Assembly: GCF_030644205.1 (NCBI RefSeq)
Contig: NZ_CP128647.1
Span: 558,001 to 622,000 of the forward strand
Direction of reading: 5' to 3'
DNA from: Mogibacterium neglectum
Lineage (GTDB): Bacteria; Bacillota; Clostridia; Peptostreptococcales; Anaerovoracaceae
Length of the DNA stretch: 64,000 nt
Part shown: in pieces, positions 18,268-27,653 of the stretch
How the letters are laid out: every line of letters starts with the position of its first letter
Numbering within the stretch: position 1 is the stretch's first letter
Translations under genes and position numbers: made by a program
The notes under the pieces: generated by a model
What the model was told of the DNA's origin: nothing
Databases searched by the model: none
What the model saw: only the letters and a program-made list of their open reading frames with translations

Positions 18268-18276
18268 TGTTATAAT
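18268..18276 (+). promoter_or_regulatory. Extended -10 promoter
   Basis: TGTTATAAT, an exact TGnTATAAT, 65 bp upstream of the small membrane protein gene; no clear -35. Confidence 0.5.
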
Positions 18277-18340
18277 ACGCGATATAGAATAAGAAATAAA
18301 TCATCGATATGGTGAAAGTAAATACGTAGGGGGAAAAGAG

Positions 18341-18643
18341 ATGTACTATCGTGATGACGGTGGCCTCGGCTGCTTGATTGGAATATTTATTATGCTGATA
18401 CTTTTGTCAGTTGTAATGGCTATAATTTTGAACCCTGTTTTTTGGATTGTTGTCGGCATACTTGTGCTATTTCAAGCTATCTCGAAGAGATGGGGCAGGC
18501 GGAGTGCTGGTGAATCTGAGCAGTATTATTATTCGGAATCCAGGTCATACAATCGCGATGAACCTGCTAGTAAGGGACTGGAAGATGAATTTACCAAGGA
18601 TGCGGTAGATGTAGATGTCGAGGTAATACCTGAAGATAAGTAG
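18341..18643 (+). CDS. Small membrane protein of unknown function
   Basis: A 100-residue protein I do not recognise. A short Asp/Gly-rich start (MYYRDDGGLGC) leads into one long or two short hydrophobic segments at about residues 8-47, followed by a charged hydrophilic tail rich in Ser, Tyr, Glu and Asp. It has a good AGGGGGA ribosome binding site, its own extended -10 promoter and a terminator downstream, so it is very likely a real gene. Confidence 0.7.
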   Translation: MYYRDDGGLGCLIGIFIMLILLSVVMAIILNPVFWIVVGILVLFQAISKRWGRRSAGESEQYYYSESRSYNRDEPASKGLEDEFTKDAVDVDVEVIPEDK

Positions 18644-18754
18644 TTTGGACTGCATTAATCTATAGTATTATGAAACGTGCGGATTTTGTAAATATGTTAT
18701 TATTGCTTATAAAATAAAATGAAGGTTACTTGATTCGATTAAATGAAAAATTAA

Positions 18755-18795
18755 CTTCGGTGATGAGATTAAAGCTTTTTCACCGAAGCTTTTTT
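18755..18795 (+). terminator. Rho-independent terminator after the small membrane protein
   Basis: Stem CTTCGGTGA (18755-18763) with TCACCGAAG (18780-18788), 16-nt loop, followed by C and six T. Confidence 0.8.
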
Positions 18796-18832
18796 GTATA
18801 AAATAGAAGTATCACTTCGTAGGAGGAAGATT

Positions 18833-20107
18833 ATGCAGCAGATAAAATGCCCTAAGTGTGGCGAAGCCTTTCAAATTGATGAAGCCGGCTATGCAGCCAT
18901 AGTTAAACAGGTCAGAGATAGGGAATTCAATAATGAGATAAAGCGTGCTGAGGAACAGTATAAAGACGACAAAGCTGCGGCCGTAAATCTTGCTAAGGCC
19001 GAGACTGAAAAGAGAGTCCAGGAGCTTATCGCAGACAAAGAGCAGGAGATAATAAAACTTCGTGCTAGTATCAATGCTTATAATAAAGAGAAAGCATTGG
19101 CAATTAATGAAGCAGTACAGCAGAAGGAATCGGAGTATAGGAAATTAGTCGATAAAAAAGACGAAGAGTACCGTAAGCTTGTTGCATCGAAGGATGAAGA
19201 ACTTTCAATGAAGAAGGAACAGCTTCAAAGGCTCTCTGGTGATCTAAAGGTTAGCGAAAAGCAGGCTGAACTGAACATACAGGTGCTTAAGGATGAGTAT
19301 GAGACCAAGCTTAAGATGAAGGATGAGCAAATTGATTATTACAAGGATCTTAAGACCCGCCAGTCTACCAAAATGGTAGGAGAGACCCTGGAGCAACACT
19401 GTGAGATAGAATTTAACAAGCTTAGATCAACTGCATTTCAGAATGCTTATTTTGAAAAAGACAATGATGCTAGGAGTGGAAGCAAGGGCGACTATATCTT
19501 TAGGGAAAAGGATGATGCTGGATTAGAGGTTGTGTCTATCATGTTCGAAATGAAGAATGAGATGGATACCACAGCGACGAAGCATAAGAATGAAGATTTT
19601 TTCAAGGAGCTCGATAAGGATAGAAACGAAAAAAAGTGCGAATACGCAGTGCTCGTTTCGATGTTAGAATCAGATAACGAGTATTATAATCAAGGAATTG
19701 TAGATGTATCGCATAGATACGAGAAAATGTATGTGATAAGACCTCAGTTTTTCATCTCGATGATATCTCTGCTTCGCAATATGGGGTATAACTCTCTTAA
19801 GTATAAGCAGGAACTGGAGACGATGAAGGCGCAGGATGTTGATATCACACATTTTGAGGAGGACATGGAGAAATTCAAGAGTGCTTTTGCAAGAAATTAC
19901 GATTTAGCATCTAGAAAGTTCCAGGAAGCTATAGATGAGATAGATAAATCGATTAGTCATCTTGAAAAGATCAAGAAGGCTTTAACTTCTTCAGAAAATA
20001 ACTTGAGACTAGCGAATAATAAAGCTGAGGATTTGACGATAAAAAAACTTACCAAAAACAACCCAACGATGCAAGAGATGTTCAAATCGCTTGAAAGGAG
20101 TAAATAA
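18833..20107 (+). CDS. DUF2130 domain-containing coiled-coil protein
   Basis: A 424-residue protein. It begins with a CxxC pair ([13 protein letters not shown]), followed by a long charged coiled coil from about 30 to 180 with repeats of the form EYRKLVxxKDEE. The DUF2130 domain follows (about 185-340) with [26 protein letters not shown] and FEMKNEMD, which has the look of a restriction-endonuclease-like fold; the C terminus is again helical. The family is widespread but uncharacterised, and a nuclease role is inference. Start 18833 is set by AGGAGG at 18821-18826. Confidence 0.85.
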   Translation: MQQIKCPKCGEAFQIDEAGYAAIVKQVRDREFNNEIKRAEEQYKDDKAAAVNLAKAETEKRVQELIADKEQEIIKLRASINAYNKEKALAINEAVQQKESEYRKLVDKKDEEYRKLVASKDEELSMKKEQLQRLSGDLKVSEKQAELNIQVLKDEYETKLKMKDEQIDYYKDLKTRQSTKMVGETLEQHCEIEFNKLRSTAFQNAYFEKDNDARSGSKGDYIFREKDDAGLEVVSIMFEMKNEMDTTATKHKNEDFFKELDKDRNEKKCEYAVLVSMLESDNEYYNQGIVDVSHRYEKMYVIRPQFFISMISLLRNMGYNSLKYKQELETMKAQDVDITHFEEDMEKFKSAFARNYDLASRKFQEAIDEIDKSISHLEKIKKALTSSENNLRLANNKAEDLTIKKLTKNNPTMQEMFKSLERSK

Positions 20108-20154
20108 ATTGTGTTAAAATACTACACTAGATTAATTAGAAAAGGAATAATGAA

Positions 20155-20565
20155 ATGAGCAAAGGTAAGCAGAGACCACCACAATACATAAGACAGTCGA
20201 AAGGCTATCAGCAGAATTTATATAAGAAACAGATGAAAGAGCAAGATATCCAGGTTCCAAAATCTATCAATATTGAAAAAATTACAAAGATTAATAGAAT
20301 CCTCGGAATCGTATGGATAATTTTGATTTTTGCTTGCGGGTTTTTCTGGACATGGATTGCAGCAGCAGTTTTGGCTGTAGTAGGTGCTGCATATATGGGC
20401 GGATTCTTCGTGTACATGACCAATTATTCCAAGAAGTATCTTGGTGCATATAAGAAGATGGGGGTACCAAAAGAGATGTATATGAAGCAGCTTAAAAAGA
20501 ATGGTACAGACGCCAAGAGCATGGAGAGAATGTCAAAGCTTTGGGATAAGATAAAGGTGGATTAA
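20155..20565 (+). CDS. Hypothetical membrane protein
   Basis: A 136-residue protein I do not recognise. A basic, Gln-rich N terminus (about 1-45) precedes two hydrophobic helices (about 46-66 and 69-90), and a basic amphipathic tail follows. It starts 47 bp after the DUF2130 gene, with AAAGGAATAA upstream, and is followed by a strong terminator, so it is probably the last gene of that unit. No function is proposed. Confidence 0.65.
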   Translation: MSKGKQRPPQYIRQSKGYQQNLYKKQMKEQDIQVPKSINIEKITKINRILGIVWIILIFACGFFWTWIAAAVLAVVGAAYMGGFFVYMTNYSKKYLGAYKKMGVPKEMYMKQLKKNGTDAKSMERMSKLWDKIKVD

Positions 20566-20656
20566 TTTTATAATTAAGATTTATCTTACAGATAAAAAGA
20601 GCAAAATAGCGAATACACGGACATTGCTGTTAAAAATTTTTATAGAAAAACTGTTT

Positions 20657-20685
20657 TAAGAAGGGGATAACCCCTTCTTTTTTTT
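20657..20685 (+). terminator. Rho-independent terminator before the had operon
   Basis: AGAAGGGG (20659-20666), loop ATAA, CCCCTTCT (20671-20678), then seven T. Confidence 0.92.
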
Positions 20686-20788
20686 AAACGCTTAGAAATT
20701 CAATTATTGGAGTCATAAAAACAAAACTATTAAAAATAATTAAATACACACTTGAAAAACAACTATAATATTTTTTTAACAAAGTTGG

Positions 20789-20816
20789 TTGACTATAAAA
20801 TAACGAGATATATAAT
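20789..20816 (+). promoter_or_regulatory. Promoter of the had (Stickland reductive) operon
   Basis: TTGACT (20789-20794) and TATAAT (20811-20816), spacer 16 bp, placing the transcript start only about 20 bp before the AAAGGAGG of hadI. The only good sigma-70 pair between the upstream terminator and hadI. Confidence 0.65.
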
Positions 20817-20845
20817 GAAATTGTACATAGAAAGGAGGCTGTCAG

Positions 20846-21646
20846 ATGTTTACCCTTGGACTAGACATAGGATCAACTACATCGAAGAGCGTGGTACTCG
20901 AAGATGGAAAAAGGATTGTCGCAAAGGCTCTAAGAGTTGGAGGTCTTGGTACATCTGGTCCAGAGGAAGTCATAGCGGAGATTATGAAGCTCTCAGGACT
21001 TAAAGAATCTGATATTTCATGTAGCGTTGTTACTGGGTACGGCAGAAATAAATATCAAGGATGTGATTTAGAAGTAAGCGAACTAACATGCCATGCGCTA
21101 GGAAGTCAAATTATTTTTCCAGAAGTGAGAACTGTAATAGATATAGGCGGTCAGGACGCAAAAGTAATCTGCTTGAATGATTCAGGAAGAATGACGAACT
21201 TTGTGATGAATGACAAGTGTGCAGCTGGCACAGGTAGATTTTTAGATGTAATGGCAAACATACTAAGAGCAGACATATCTGAACTAGAGGTGCTGGCATC
21301 AAAAGCAGATAGCCCGGCTACTATCTCAAGCACCTGTACAGTCTTTGCAGAGTCTGAAGTGATCAGTCAGCTCGCAAATGGTGAGAGCAGAGAGAATGTA
21401 ATTGCCGGAATCTGTAACAGCGTAGCATCAAGGGTTAGCTCGCTTGCGCGTAGAGCTGGTGTAAAGGAGAAGGTATGCATGTCAGGTGGCGTTGCAAAAA
21501 ACAGTGCTGTGAGGGATGCGATGAGTAGGGCTCTCGAAGTTCAGATAGAGTATGATCCACTCGCGCAGTATTTTGGAGCAATTGGTGCAGCTGTATATGC
21601 TTTTAAAAGTAAGGAAAAGATAAAAAATAGCTTTACTGCTCTATAG
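20846..21646 (+). CDS. hadI: 2-hydroxyacyl-CoA dehydratase activator (archerase-type ATPase)
   Basis: HadI hydrolyses ATP to push one electron at very low potential into the dehydratase HadBC. The 266 residues have the actin-like ASKHA fold: LGLDIGSTTSKSV at the start, VIDIGGQDAKVI, and MSGGVAKNS. Two cysteines that hold the cluster shared by the dimer are in NDKCAAGTGRF (about 124) and SSTCTVFAESEV (about 163), matching the spacing in HgdC. Ribosome binding site AAAGGAGG. It is needed only in catalytic amounts; a hairpin overlapping its stop codon may lower or raise expression of what follows. Confidence 0.93.
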   Translation: MFTLGLDIGSTTSKSVVLEDGKRIVAKALRVGGLGTSGPEEVIAEIMKLSGLKESDISCSVVTGYGRNKYQGCDLEVSELTCHALGSQIIFPEVRTVIDIGGQDAKVICLNDSGRMTNFVMNDKCAAGTGRFLDVMANILRADISELEVLASKADSPATISSTCTVFAESEVISQLANGESRENVIAGICNSVASRVSSLARRAGVKEKVCMSGGVAKNSAVRDAMSRALEVQIEYDPLAQYFGAIGAAVYAFKSKEKIKNSFTAL

Positions 21647-21655
21647 AGCAGTAAA
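21632..21655 (+). other. Hairpin between hadI and hadB
   Basis: TTTACTGCTC (21632-21641), loop TATA, GAGCAGTAAA (21646-21655): a perfect 10-bp stem covering the hadI stop codon. It is followed by AAATTTTAAG rather than a T run, so it looks like an attenuator, processing or mRNA-stability element more than a full terminator. The 126 bp before hadB contain no convincing second promoter. Confidence 0.6.
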
Positions 21656-21772
21656 AAATTTTAAGAAATGATGTTATAAAAATAACAATAATAGTGCAGA
21701 TTTGGTATTGAAAGAAATATATATGATTAAATTTTTCTAATAGATTAACAAAACAAATGAGGAGGTATGGTT

Positions 21773-23017
21773 ATGGCAGAGGAAATCAAAAAGCCTAAGA
21801 AGCCTATTGATCCTAATTCAGCAAAATTCAAGCTTGGTAAAATTGCTGGAGATGCGTTCGCAAGTGCAATTGAGGCTAAAAAGAAAGGCGTTCCAGTTGC
21901 ATGGGTTTCGAGCAACTTTCCGGTAGAGATCCCAGAGACGTTAGGCATTGCTACTGCTTATCCTGAAAATCAGGCTGCAGGAATTGCTGCTCGAGGTGCA
22001 GGAGAGAGAATGTGCAACGTCGCTGAGGCAGATGGTTACTCAAATGATATATGCGCATATGCTAGGGTGAGCCTTGCATATGCAAAGCTAAAAGAATGTC
22101 CAGAACAGGATGTGGCGATGCCAGATGTGCTTTTATGCTGCAATAACATCTGCAACTGCATGATTAAGTGGTACGAGAATTTAGCAAGAAATTTAAACAT
22201 CCCAATGATTATCCTCGACATACCGTTTAACCCAGATTACGAAGTGTCTGATGCTGAAGTTGAATATGTATCCGCTCAGTTCTGGGATGCAGTTCACAAA
22301 CTTGAAAAACTTTTTAATCTAAAATGGGACGATGAAAAGTTCAAACAAGTTACCGGATTTAGCTGCAGGGCGAGCAGAGCATGGCTTGATGCAACAGCAC
22401 AGGCAAAATACGTGCCTTCTCCATTCAATGGATTCGACCTTCTGAACCATATGGCTGTAATGGTTACGGCAAGAGGTAAGGAAGAAGCAGGCGAAGCGAT
22501 GGAGACACTGCTCAAGGAGTATAAGGAAAATCACCTAAATGGAACAAGTACATTTAGGGCAGAAGAGAAATACAGAATCATGTTCGAGGGAATCGCGTGC
22601 TGGCCATATTTGAGGGCAACATCACATGGCCTCAAGGATCGAGGCATCAACATGGTAACTACGATATATGCGGATGCTTTTGGGTTTGACTATCACTCGT
22701 TTGAAGAGATGATTAAGGCCTATTGTAGCGTACCAAATGCCATAAACCTCGAGAAGTCGCGAGATAAGAGAATTAAGCTTTGCAAGGACAATCACGTTGA
22801 AGGTTTGCTTGTACACACCAACCGTTCATGCAAGCTGTGGAGCGGATTCATGTACGAGATGAGCAGACAGATTGGAGAGGCTTGCGATATACCAGTTACA
22901 AGCTTTGATGGAGATCAAGCAGACCCAAGGAACTTCTCTGAGGCACAATATGACACGAGAGTGCAGGGCCTTATGGAAATTATGGAGTCAAACAAAGCTG
23001 AGAAAGGAGATAAGTAG
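21773..23017 (+). CDS. hadB: 2-hydroxyacyl-CoA dehydratase, alpha subunit
   Basis: With HadC it removes water from (R)-2-hydroxyacyl-CoA by a ketyl radical mechanism. The 414 residues show cluster-ligand cysteine regions typical of the family: ERMCNVAEADGYSNDICAY near residue 85, CCNNICNCMIKWYEN near 120, and HTNRSCKLWSG near 345. The first ATG (21767) is only one base from GGAGG, so ATG 21773 is preferred. Homologues act on 2-hydroxyisocaproyl-CoA (leucine) or phenyllactyl-CoA (phenylalanine); sequence by eye does not settle the substrate. Confidence 0.93.
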   Translation: MAEEIKKPKKPIDPNSAKFKLGKIAGDAFASAIEAKKKGVPVAWVSSNFPVEIPETLGIATAYPENQAAGIAARGAGERMCNVAEADGYSNDICAYARVSLAYAKLKECPEQDVAMPDVLLCCNNICNCMIKWYENLARNLNIPMIILDIPFNPDYEVSDAEVEYVSAQFWDAVHKLEKLFNLKWDDEKFKQVTGFSCRASRAWLDATAQAKYVPSPFNGFDLLNHMAVMVTARGKEEAGEAMETLLKEYKENHLNGTSTFRAEEKYRIMFEGIACWPYLRATSHGLKDRGINMVTTIYADAFGFDYHSFEEMIKAYCSVPNAINLEKSRDKRIKLCKDNHVEGLLVHTNRSCKLWSGFMYEMSRQIGEACDIPVTSFDGDQADPRNFSEAQYDTRVQGLMEIMESNKAEKGDK

Positions 23018-23019
23018 CT

Positions 23020-24138
23020 ATGACATACAGTTCAATTAAAGAGTTTCATGAGATAGCATCATCTCCTCGCAAGCAGATGGATAAATACCTTACAGAAGGC
23101 AAGAAAATTGTGCTTACGGTTCCTTACTACACACCCGATGAAATTGTGCACTCGATGGGGCTTGTTCCAATGGGAACTTGGGGAGCCGACATGGAGCTTA
23201 ACAGGTCGAAGGAATACTTTCCTGCATTCATGTGCTCTATCGTACAATCAATCCTAGAACTAGGAATAGATGGAAAGTTCAAGGGTGCGAGTGCAATCAT
23301 AATCCCATCTCTCTGTGACACGCTTAAGACCATGGGTGAGAACTGGAAGTATGCAGTCCCTGACATCAAGTTTATCCCTATGACTTATCCGCAGAATAGA
23401 AAGCCTGCATATGGAGTAGCATATACGAGAGCTGGATACGAAAGAGTTATTAAGGATCTCGAGGAATGTACTGGCGCGACGTTCTCGATGGATAGGCTAA
23501 CTGAATCGAATAAGCTTTATAACGAACACAACGAAGCGATGAGACGTGTGGATGAACTACTTGCAAGGCACGCAGAAGTGACGGTGCAGGAGAGAAGCGA
23601 CATATTTGCAAGCGCTAACTATATGCTTGTAGAGGAACATACAGCTCTTGTAAATAAACTTATCGCCGAGCTTGAGGCTTCCGATGAGAGCGTAGGTAAT
23701 TATCCAGTAGTTGTATCTGGGATTCTTACCGACATGACAGGATTAAGTGAAGCTTTCGATGAGATAGGAATTCATATCGTAGCAGATGATGTCTGTGCAC
23801 ATTCAAGGCAGTATAGAACTGATGTGCCAGATGGAGATGATCCATTACAGGCTCTCGCTGTTAAGTTCGCAAACACTGACAATTGCTCAGTTCTCTTCAA
23901 CGTAGAAAAGCCAAGAATTCAGTGGATTATAGATATAGCGAAGAAGAGAGGCGCAAAGGGAGTTGTCGTTGTAATGACAAAGTTCTGCGATCCTGAGGAA
24001 TTCGACTTCGTATGTATTAAGGAAGCATGTGAGAAGGCTGATCTACCTCTTGCTCTAGTTGAAGTAGACAGGCAGATGAAGCAGTTCGAGCAGGTTAAGA
24101 CTAATCTCGAAACATTCCGTGACATGTTAATGTTTTAA
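23020..24138 (+). CDS. hadC: 2-hydroxyacyl-CoA dehydratase, beta subunit
   Basis: Second subunit of the dehydratase, 372 residues, starting two bases after the hadB stop. Cysteine regions YFPAFMCSIVQS, IIPSLCDTLK and MTKFCDPEEFDF correspond to its own [4Fe-4S] site. The opening block (LTVPYYTPDEIVHSMGLVPMG) is the usual N-terminal signature of the family. Tight spacing with hadB implies translational coupling and equal amounts of the two subunits. Confidence 0.93.
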   Translation: MTYSSIKEFHEIASSPRKQMDKYLTEGKKIVLTVPYYTPDEIVHSMGLVPMGTWGADMELNRSKEYFPAFMCSIVQSILELGIDGKFKGASAIIIPSLCDTLKTMGENWKYAVPDIKFIPMTYPQNRKPAYGVAYTRAGYERVIKDLEECTGATFSMDRLTESNKLYNEHNEAMRRVDELLARHAEVTVQERSDIFASANYMLVEEHTALVNKLIAELEASDESVGNYPVVVSGILTDMTGLSEAFDEIGIHIVADDVCAHSRQYRTDVPDGDDPLQALAVKFANTDNCSVLFNVEKPRIQWIIDIAKKRGAKGVVVVMTKFCDPEEFDFVCIKEACEKADLPLALVEVDRQMKQFEQVKTNLETFRDMLMF

Positions 24139-24176
24139 AACGTAATGCGCATATAGATAAATTCAAGGAGGATAAA

Positions 24177-25415
24177 ATGGGAAATAGACCACTTGAGGGA
24201 ATCAGAGTTGTTGAGATGGCAACATTTATCGCCGCACCTTGCACAGCCAGATTTTTAGCTGACCTGGGAGCTGAAGTAATAAAAGTAGAGCCACCTATGG
24301 GAGATCCGCTTCGTTACACTGCCGTAAACGAAGGAAGACCTTTGGATCAGAAGGAGAATACATCCTACGATCTTGAGAATGCAGGCAAGACTTGCATCTC
24401 TCTCAATACGAAATCTGAAGAGGGAAGAGAAGCCCTCGAGAAGCTCCTGGCAACAGCAGATGTATTTATCTGCAATTGGCGTCAGTCACCTCTCAAGAGA
24501 GCAGGTTTAGACTGGGAAACTCTACACGAGAAATACCCTAAGCTAGTGTACGGATACGTATCAGGATACGGAGAAAAGGGTCCGGATAAGGATCTCCCAG
24601 GATTTGACTTCACTGCATTCTATGCAAGAGGCGGTATCCTAGGACCTCTACGTGACAAGAACAGCTTGCCAATGCTAACAGTCCAGGGCTTCGGAGACCA
24701 CCAGGTTGCTATGAACCTAGCAGCTGGAGTTCTCGCAGCATTATTCAAGGCTAAGATGACTGGCGAAGGAGATCACGTGGTAGTATCTCTTTTTCATAGT
24801 GCAATCTGGGATATTTCACTGATGCTACAGGCAAGTCAATACGGAGCAGACAGTACGCAGTATCCTATGGAGAGATGGAAGCTCGGAAATCCGCTTGTGC
24901 TCTGCTATGAGACTGCTGATGGACAATGGCTGCAGATAGCAATGCCTCAGTACGATAGGCACTATCCAATACTGATGAATGCAATGGGATATCCAGAGCT
25001 TGCTGATGATCCTAGATATTATCCACAGAAGAATCTAATTCCTAACCGTGAAGAGTTCTCGGCGTGGATAACCGAAGAGTTTAAGAAGAAGACTTGCGAC
25101 GAGTGGTGCAAGCTACTGGATGCAAATGATTTGCCATATGCAATCGCTCAGGAATGGGATAGCCTCCTCGAAGATAAGCAAGCTTGGGCATCGGATTGCT
25201 TCTATGAGATGGCTTATAGCAACGGAAATAAGCGTACACTCGTTAGACCACCAGTTCTATTCGACCAGATGGGACTACCTCCATATGAAAGAGGCCCTTA
25301 CCTTGGAGAACAGACAAAGGACATACTCGGTGAACTGGGGTATTCCGCTGAAGCTATAGATGAGTTAATAAAGAGTGGTGCTGCAATCGATATGGATCCA
25401 GCACTTAGGGACTAA
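24177..25415 (+). CDS. hadA: 2-hydroxyacid CoA-transferase (CaiB/BaiF family III)
   Basis: Transfers CoA from the end product acyl-CoA to the 2-hydroxy acid, so the pathway needs no ATP for activation. The 412 residues show family III features: GIRVVEMATFIAAPCTARFL with LGAEVIKVEPP at the start, FICNWRQSPLKRAGLDW, and DLPGFDFTAFYARGG, which carries the catalytic Asp of the family. AAGGAGG precedes the ATG. Its place after hadBC differs from the hadA-first order I recall in Clostridioides. FldA of phenylalanine fermentation is the main alternative name. Confidence 0.9.
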   Translation: MGNRPLEGIRVVEMATFIAAPCTARFLADLGAEVIKVEPPMGDPLRYTAVNEGRPLDQKENTSYDLENAGKTCISLNTKSEEGREALEKLLATADVFICNWRQSPLKRAGLDWETLHEKYPKLVYGYVSGYGEKGPDKDLPGFDFTAFYARGGILGPLRDKNSLPMLTVQGFGDHQVAMNLAAGVLAALFKAKMTGEGDHVVVSLFHSAIWDISLMLQASQYGADSTQYPMERWKLGNPLVLCYETADGQWLQIAMPQYDRHYPILMNAMGYPELADDPRYYPQKNLIPNREEFSAWITEEFKKKTCDEWCKLLDANDLPYAIAQEWDSLLEDKQAWASDCFYEMAYSNGNKRTLVRPPVLFDQMGLPPYERGPYLGEQTKDILGELGYSAEAIDELIKSGAAIDMDPALRD

Positions 25416-25481
25416 TTAAAAAATTACAGGGAAAATGCATAGGTTTGAAACAAGAAAAGTGATTTACAAAGGAGAAATGGT

Positions 25482-26483
25482 ATGAAAATTACTGCATATG
25501 AAGTTAGACCTGATGAAGAGCCTGTCATCAGAAATCTATGTGACAAGTACGGTATAGACGTTATTATTACGAGAGCTAATCTCGATGAAACTACGGTTAA
25601 CCTTGCTGAAGGAAGTGATGGAATCACTACTCTAGGGCAGAGCACATATTCTAACGAGGTGCTTGATGAACTAAAGAAGATGGGAGTTAAGGTACTCGCA
25701 TCACGCTGCGTTGGCTACAATCACATGAATGTTGAGTATGCTAAGAAGCTTGGCTTTAAGCTCTGTAATGGTACATATGCACCTAATGGAGTTGCTGAAT
25801 ACTCAGTAATGGCGATTCTGATGTGCATGCGTCACCAGAAGAAGGCACTGTATAACACAAATGACAACGACTTTACTCTCAAGGGCAAGATGGGCAGAGA
25901 GCTTAGATCCCTCACAGTTGGCGTACTCGGTGCAGGAAAGATTGGTAAAACCGTAATCAAGATTCTTAGCGGATTTGGCTGTAAGATACTAGCTTACGAT
26001 GTGGTTCAGGACGATGAGGTTAAGGAATACGCAACCTACGTTGATATGGATACCATATACAAGGAATGCGATGTAATTACAATCCATATGCCACTACTAC
26101 CAGCTACAACTGGCATGATTGATAGAGATGCAGTGGCAAAGATGAAGGATGGAGTGATTATCGTCAATAACGCGAGAGGTGAACTGCTCGATGTAGATGC
26201 TATTATCGAGGGCATTGAGAGTGAAAAAATCGGCGCGCTCTTCTGTGATGCATTTCCAGGAGAGACTGGTATTATTCATATTCCACACAACACAGACATT
26301 ATCAGAACTGAAGGAATGCCTTACTTTAAGCTCAAATATCTGCGTTCATTCGTAAACGTATATCACACACCACACATGGCATTTTTCACTGAAGAAGCAG
26401 CTGAATCTATGGCAGCATGTGGAGTTGACAGCATCTATGAGGTTTTGACAGAAGGCAAGTCATCTCATGAGATACCATGCTAA
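25482..26483 (+). CDS. ldhA: D-2-hydroxyacid dehydrogenase (2-hydroxyisocaproate/lactate type)
   Basis: Reduces a 2-oxo acid to the (R)-2-hydroxy acid with NADH, the first step of the reductive branch. The 333 residues have the Rossmann motif VGVLGAGKIGKT near residue 147 and the catalytic Arg, Glu and His in NNARGELLDV, DAFPGETGI and YHTPHMAFFTEEA. The length and the GVAEYSVMAIL segment fit the D-lactate/D-hydroxyisocaproate group. Operon position between the CoA-transferase and the acyl-CoA dehydrogenase supports the role. Ribosome binding site AAAGGAG. Confidence 0.92.
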   Translation: MKITAYEVRPDEEPVIRNLCDKYGIDVIITRANLDETTVNLAEGSDGITTLGQSTYSNEVLDELKKMGVKVLASRCVGYNHMNVEYAKKLGFKLCNGTYAPNGVAEYSVMAILMCMRHQKKALYNTNDNDFTLKGKMGRELRSLTVGVLGAGKIGKTVIKILSGFGCKILAYDVVQDDEVKEYATYVDMDTIYKECDVITIHMPLLPATTGMIDRDAVAKMKDGVIIVNNARGELLDVDAIIEGIESEKIGALFCDAFPGETGIIHIPHNTDIIRTEGMPYFKLKYLRSFVNVYHTPHMAFFTEEAAESMAACGVDSIYEVLTEGKSSHEIPC

Positions 26484-26495
26484 GGAGGTAAGTAA

Positions 26496-27638
26496 ATGAT
26501 TTTAGATCGAAAGCATGCACTTCAGCAGAAACTGTTCCGCGAGTTTGCAGAGACAGAATTCACTAAGGAGCTTCAGGATGAACTAGATGAAACCGGCGAA
26601 TTCAACTGGGATATGCACAGGAAGATGTCCCGCTACGGATTTATGGGAGTGAAGATTCCTGAGGAGTACGGCGGAGCTGGAGCTGACAGCTTGACATATG
26701 TACTCATGGACGAAGAGTTCGCTCGCCAGGATGCAGTTCTTGCAATATATGCAAATACATCAAACTCGCTCGGTGGAGGTCCTCTTCTACTAGCAGGGAG
26801 CGAGTCTCAGAAAAAGGAATATCTCCCACAGGTTGCAAGTGGTGAAAAAATCCTAGTATTCGGACTGACTGAGCCTGGTGCAGGATCAGATGCGGGTGGA
26901 ACCACTACGACAGCAATTCCAGATGGCGATGACTTTATCATCAATGGTCGTAAGTGTTTCATCTCTGGTGCGCCTATGGCTGACTGGATTATCATCTATG
27001 CAAAGACAGATTTATCTCAGAAGGGTTCTCGTGGAATCTCGATGTTCATCGTAGACATGCACGCAGACGGAGTATCGCTTGGAGCACCTGAGAAGAAGAT
27101 GGGAATCAATGGATATCCAACTTCTGACGTTGTATTTGAAGATGTAAGAGTGCCAAAGGCTAATCTTATTGGACCTCTCAACAAGGGATTCCAGTATGCC
27201 ATGAAGACACTTGATGGAGGTAGACTCGGTGTAGCGGCTATGTCGGTAGGAGTAGCTCAGGGCTGCCTCGATGAAGCTGTAAAGTACGCTAAGGAGCGTA
27301 AGCAGTTTGGCCGCAGAATCGCGGATTTCCAGGGCGTGAGCTTCATGATCGCTGAGATGCAGGCTGATGTTGAAGCTGCAAGACAGCTTACATATCACGC
27401 AGCTACTCTCAAGGACCAAAATTCTCCTCAGGCAGGAATGGCTTGCTCTATCGCTAAGTACTTCGCTGCAGAAGCTGCAAACCGCTGTGCTTACAAGGCT
27501 GTGCAGATTCATGGTGGATATGGCTATATCAAGGAATATAGAGTAGAGAGACTTTATAGGGATGCTCGTATCATGAGTATATTTGAAGGAACTAGCCAGA
27601 TTCAGGAAGTTGTAATCGCAAATAATTTGCTTAAGTAG
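26496..27638 (+). CDS. acdB: Acyl-CoA dehydrogenase (enoyl-CoA reductase of the pathway)
   Basis: A 380-residue FAD enzyme that here most likely works as an enoyl-CoA reductase with Etf, reducing the dehydratase product to the saturated acyl-CoA. Seen are FGLTEPGAGSDAGG, KCFISGAPMADW, RKQFGRRIADFQGVSF and the catalytic glutamate in SIFEGTSQIQE near residue 365. The active-site Glu is in the usual bacterial position. It starts 12 bp after ldhA with TAAGGAGG and is followed by etfBA 15 bp later, the arrangement seen in bifurcating Bcd-Etf complexes. Confidence 0.93.
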   Translation: MILDRKHALQQKLFREFAETEFTKELQDELDETGEFNWDMHRKMSRYGFMGVKIPEEYGGAGADSLTYVLMDEEFARQDAVLAIYANTSNSLGGGPLLLAGSESQKKEYLPQVASGEKILVFGLTEPGAGSDAGGTTTTAIPDGDDFIINGRKCFISGAPMADWIIIYAKTDLSQKGSRGISMFIVDMHADGVSLGAPEKKMGINGYPTSDVVFEDVRVPKANLIGPLNKGFQYAMKTLDGGRLGVAAMSVGVAQGCLDEAVKYAKERKQFGRRIADFQGVSFMIAEMQADVEAARQLTYHAATLKDQNSPQAGMACSIAKYFAAEAANRCAYKAVQIHGGYGYIKEYRVERLYRDARIMSIFEGTSQIQEVVIANNLLK

Positions 27639-27653
27639 AGGAGGAAGGAATAA

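Noticed and set aside
20752-21003. 83-codon frame before hadI
   Set aside because: It runs through the had promoter and overlaps hadI in another frame.
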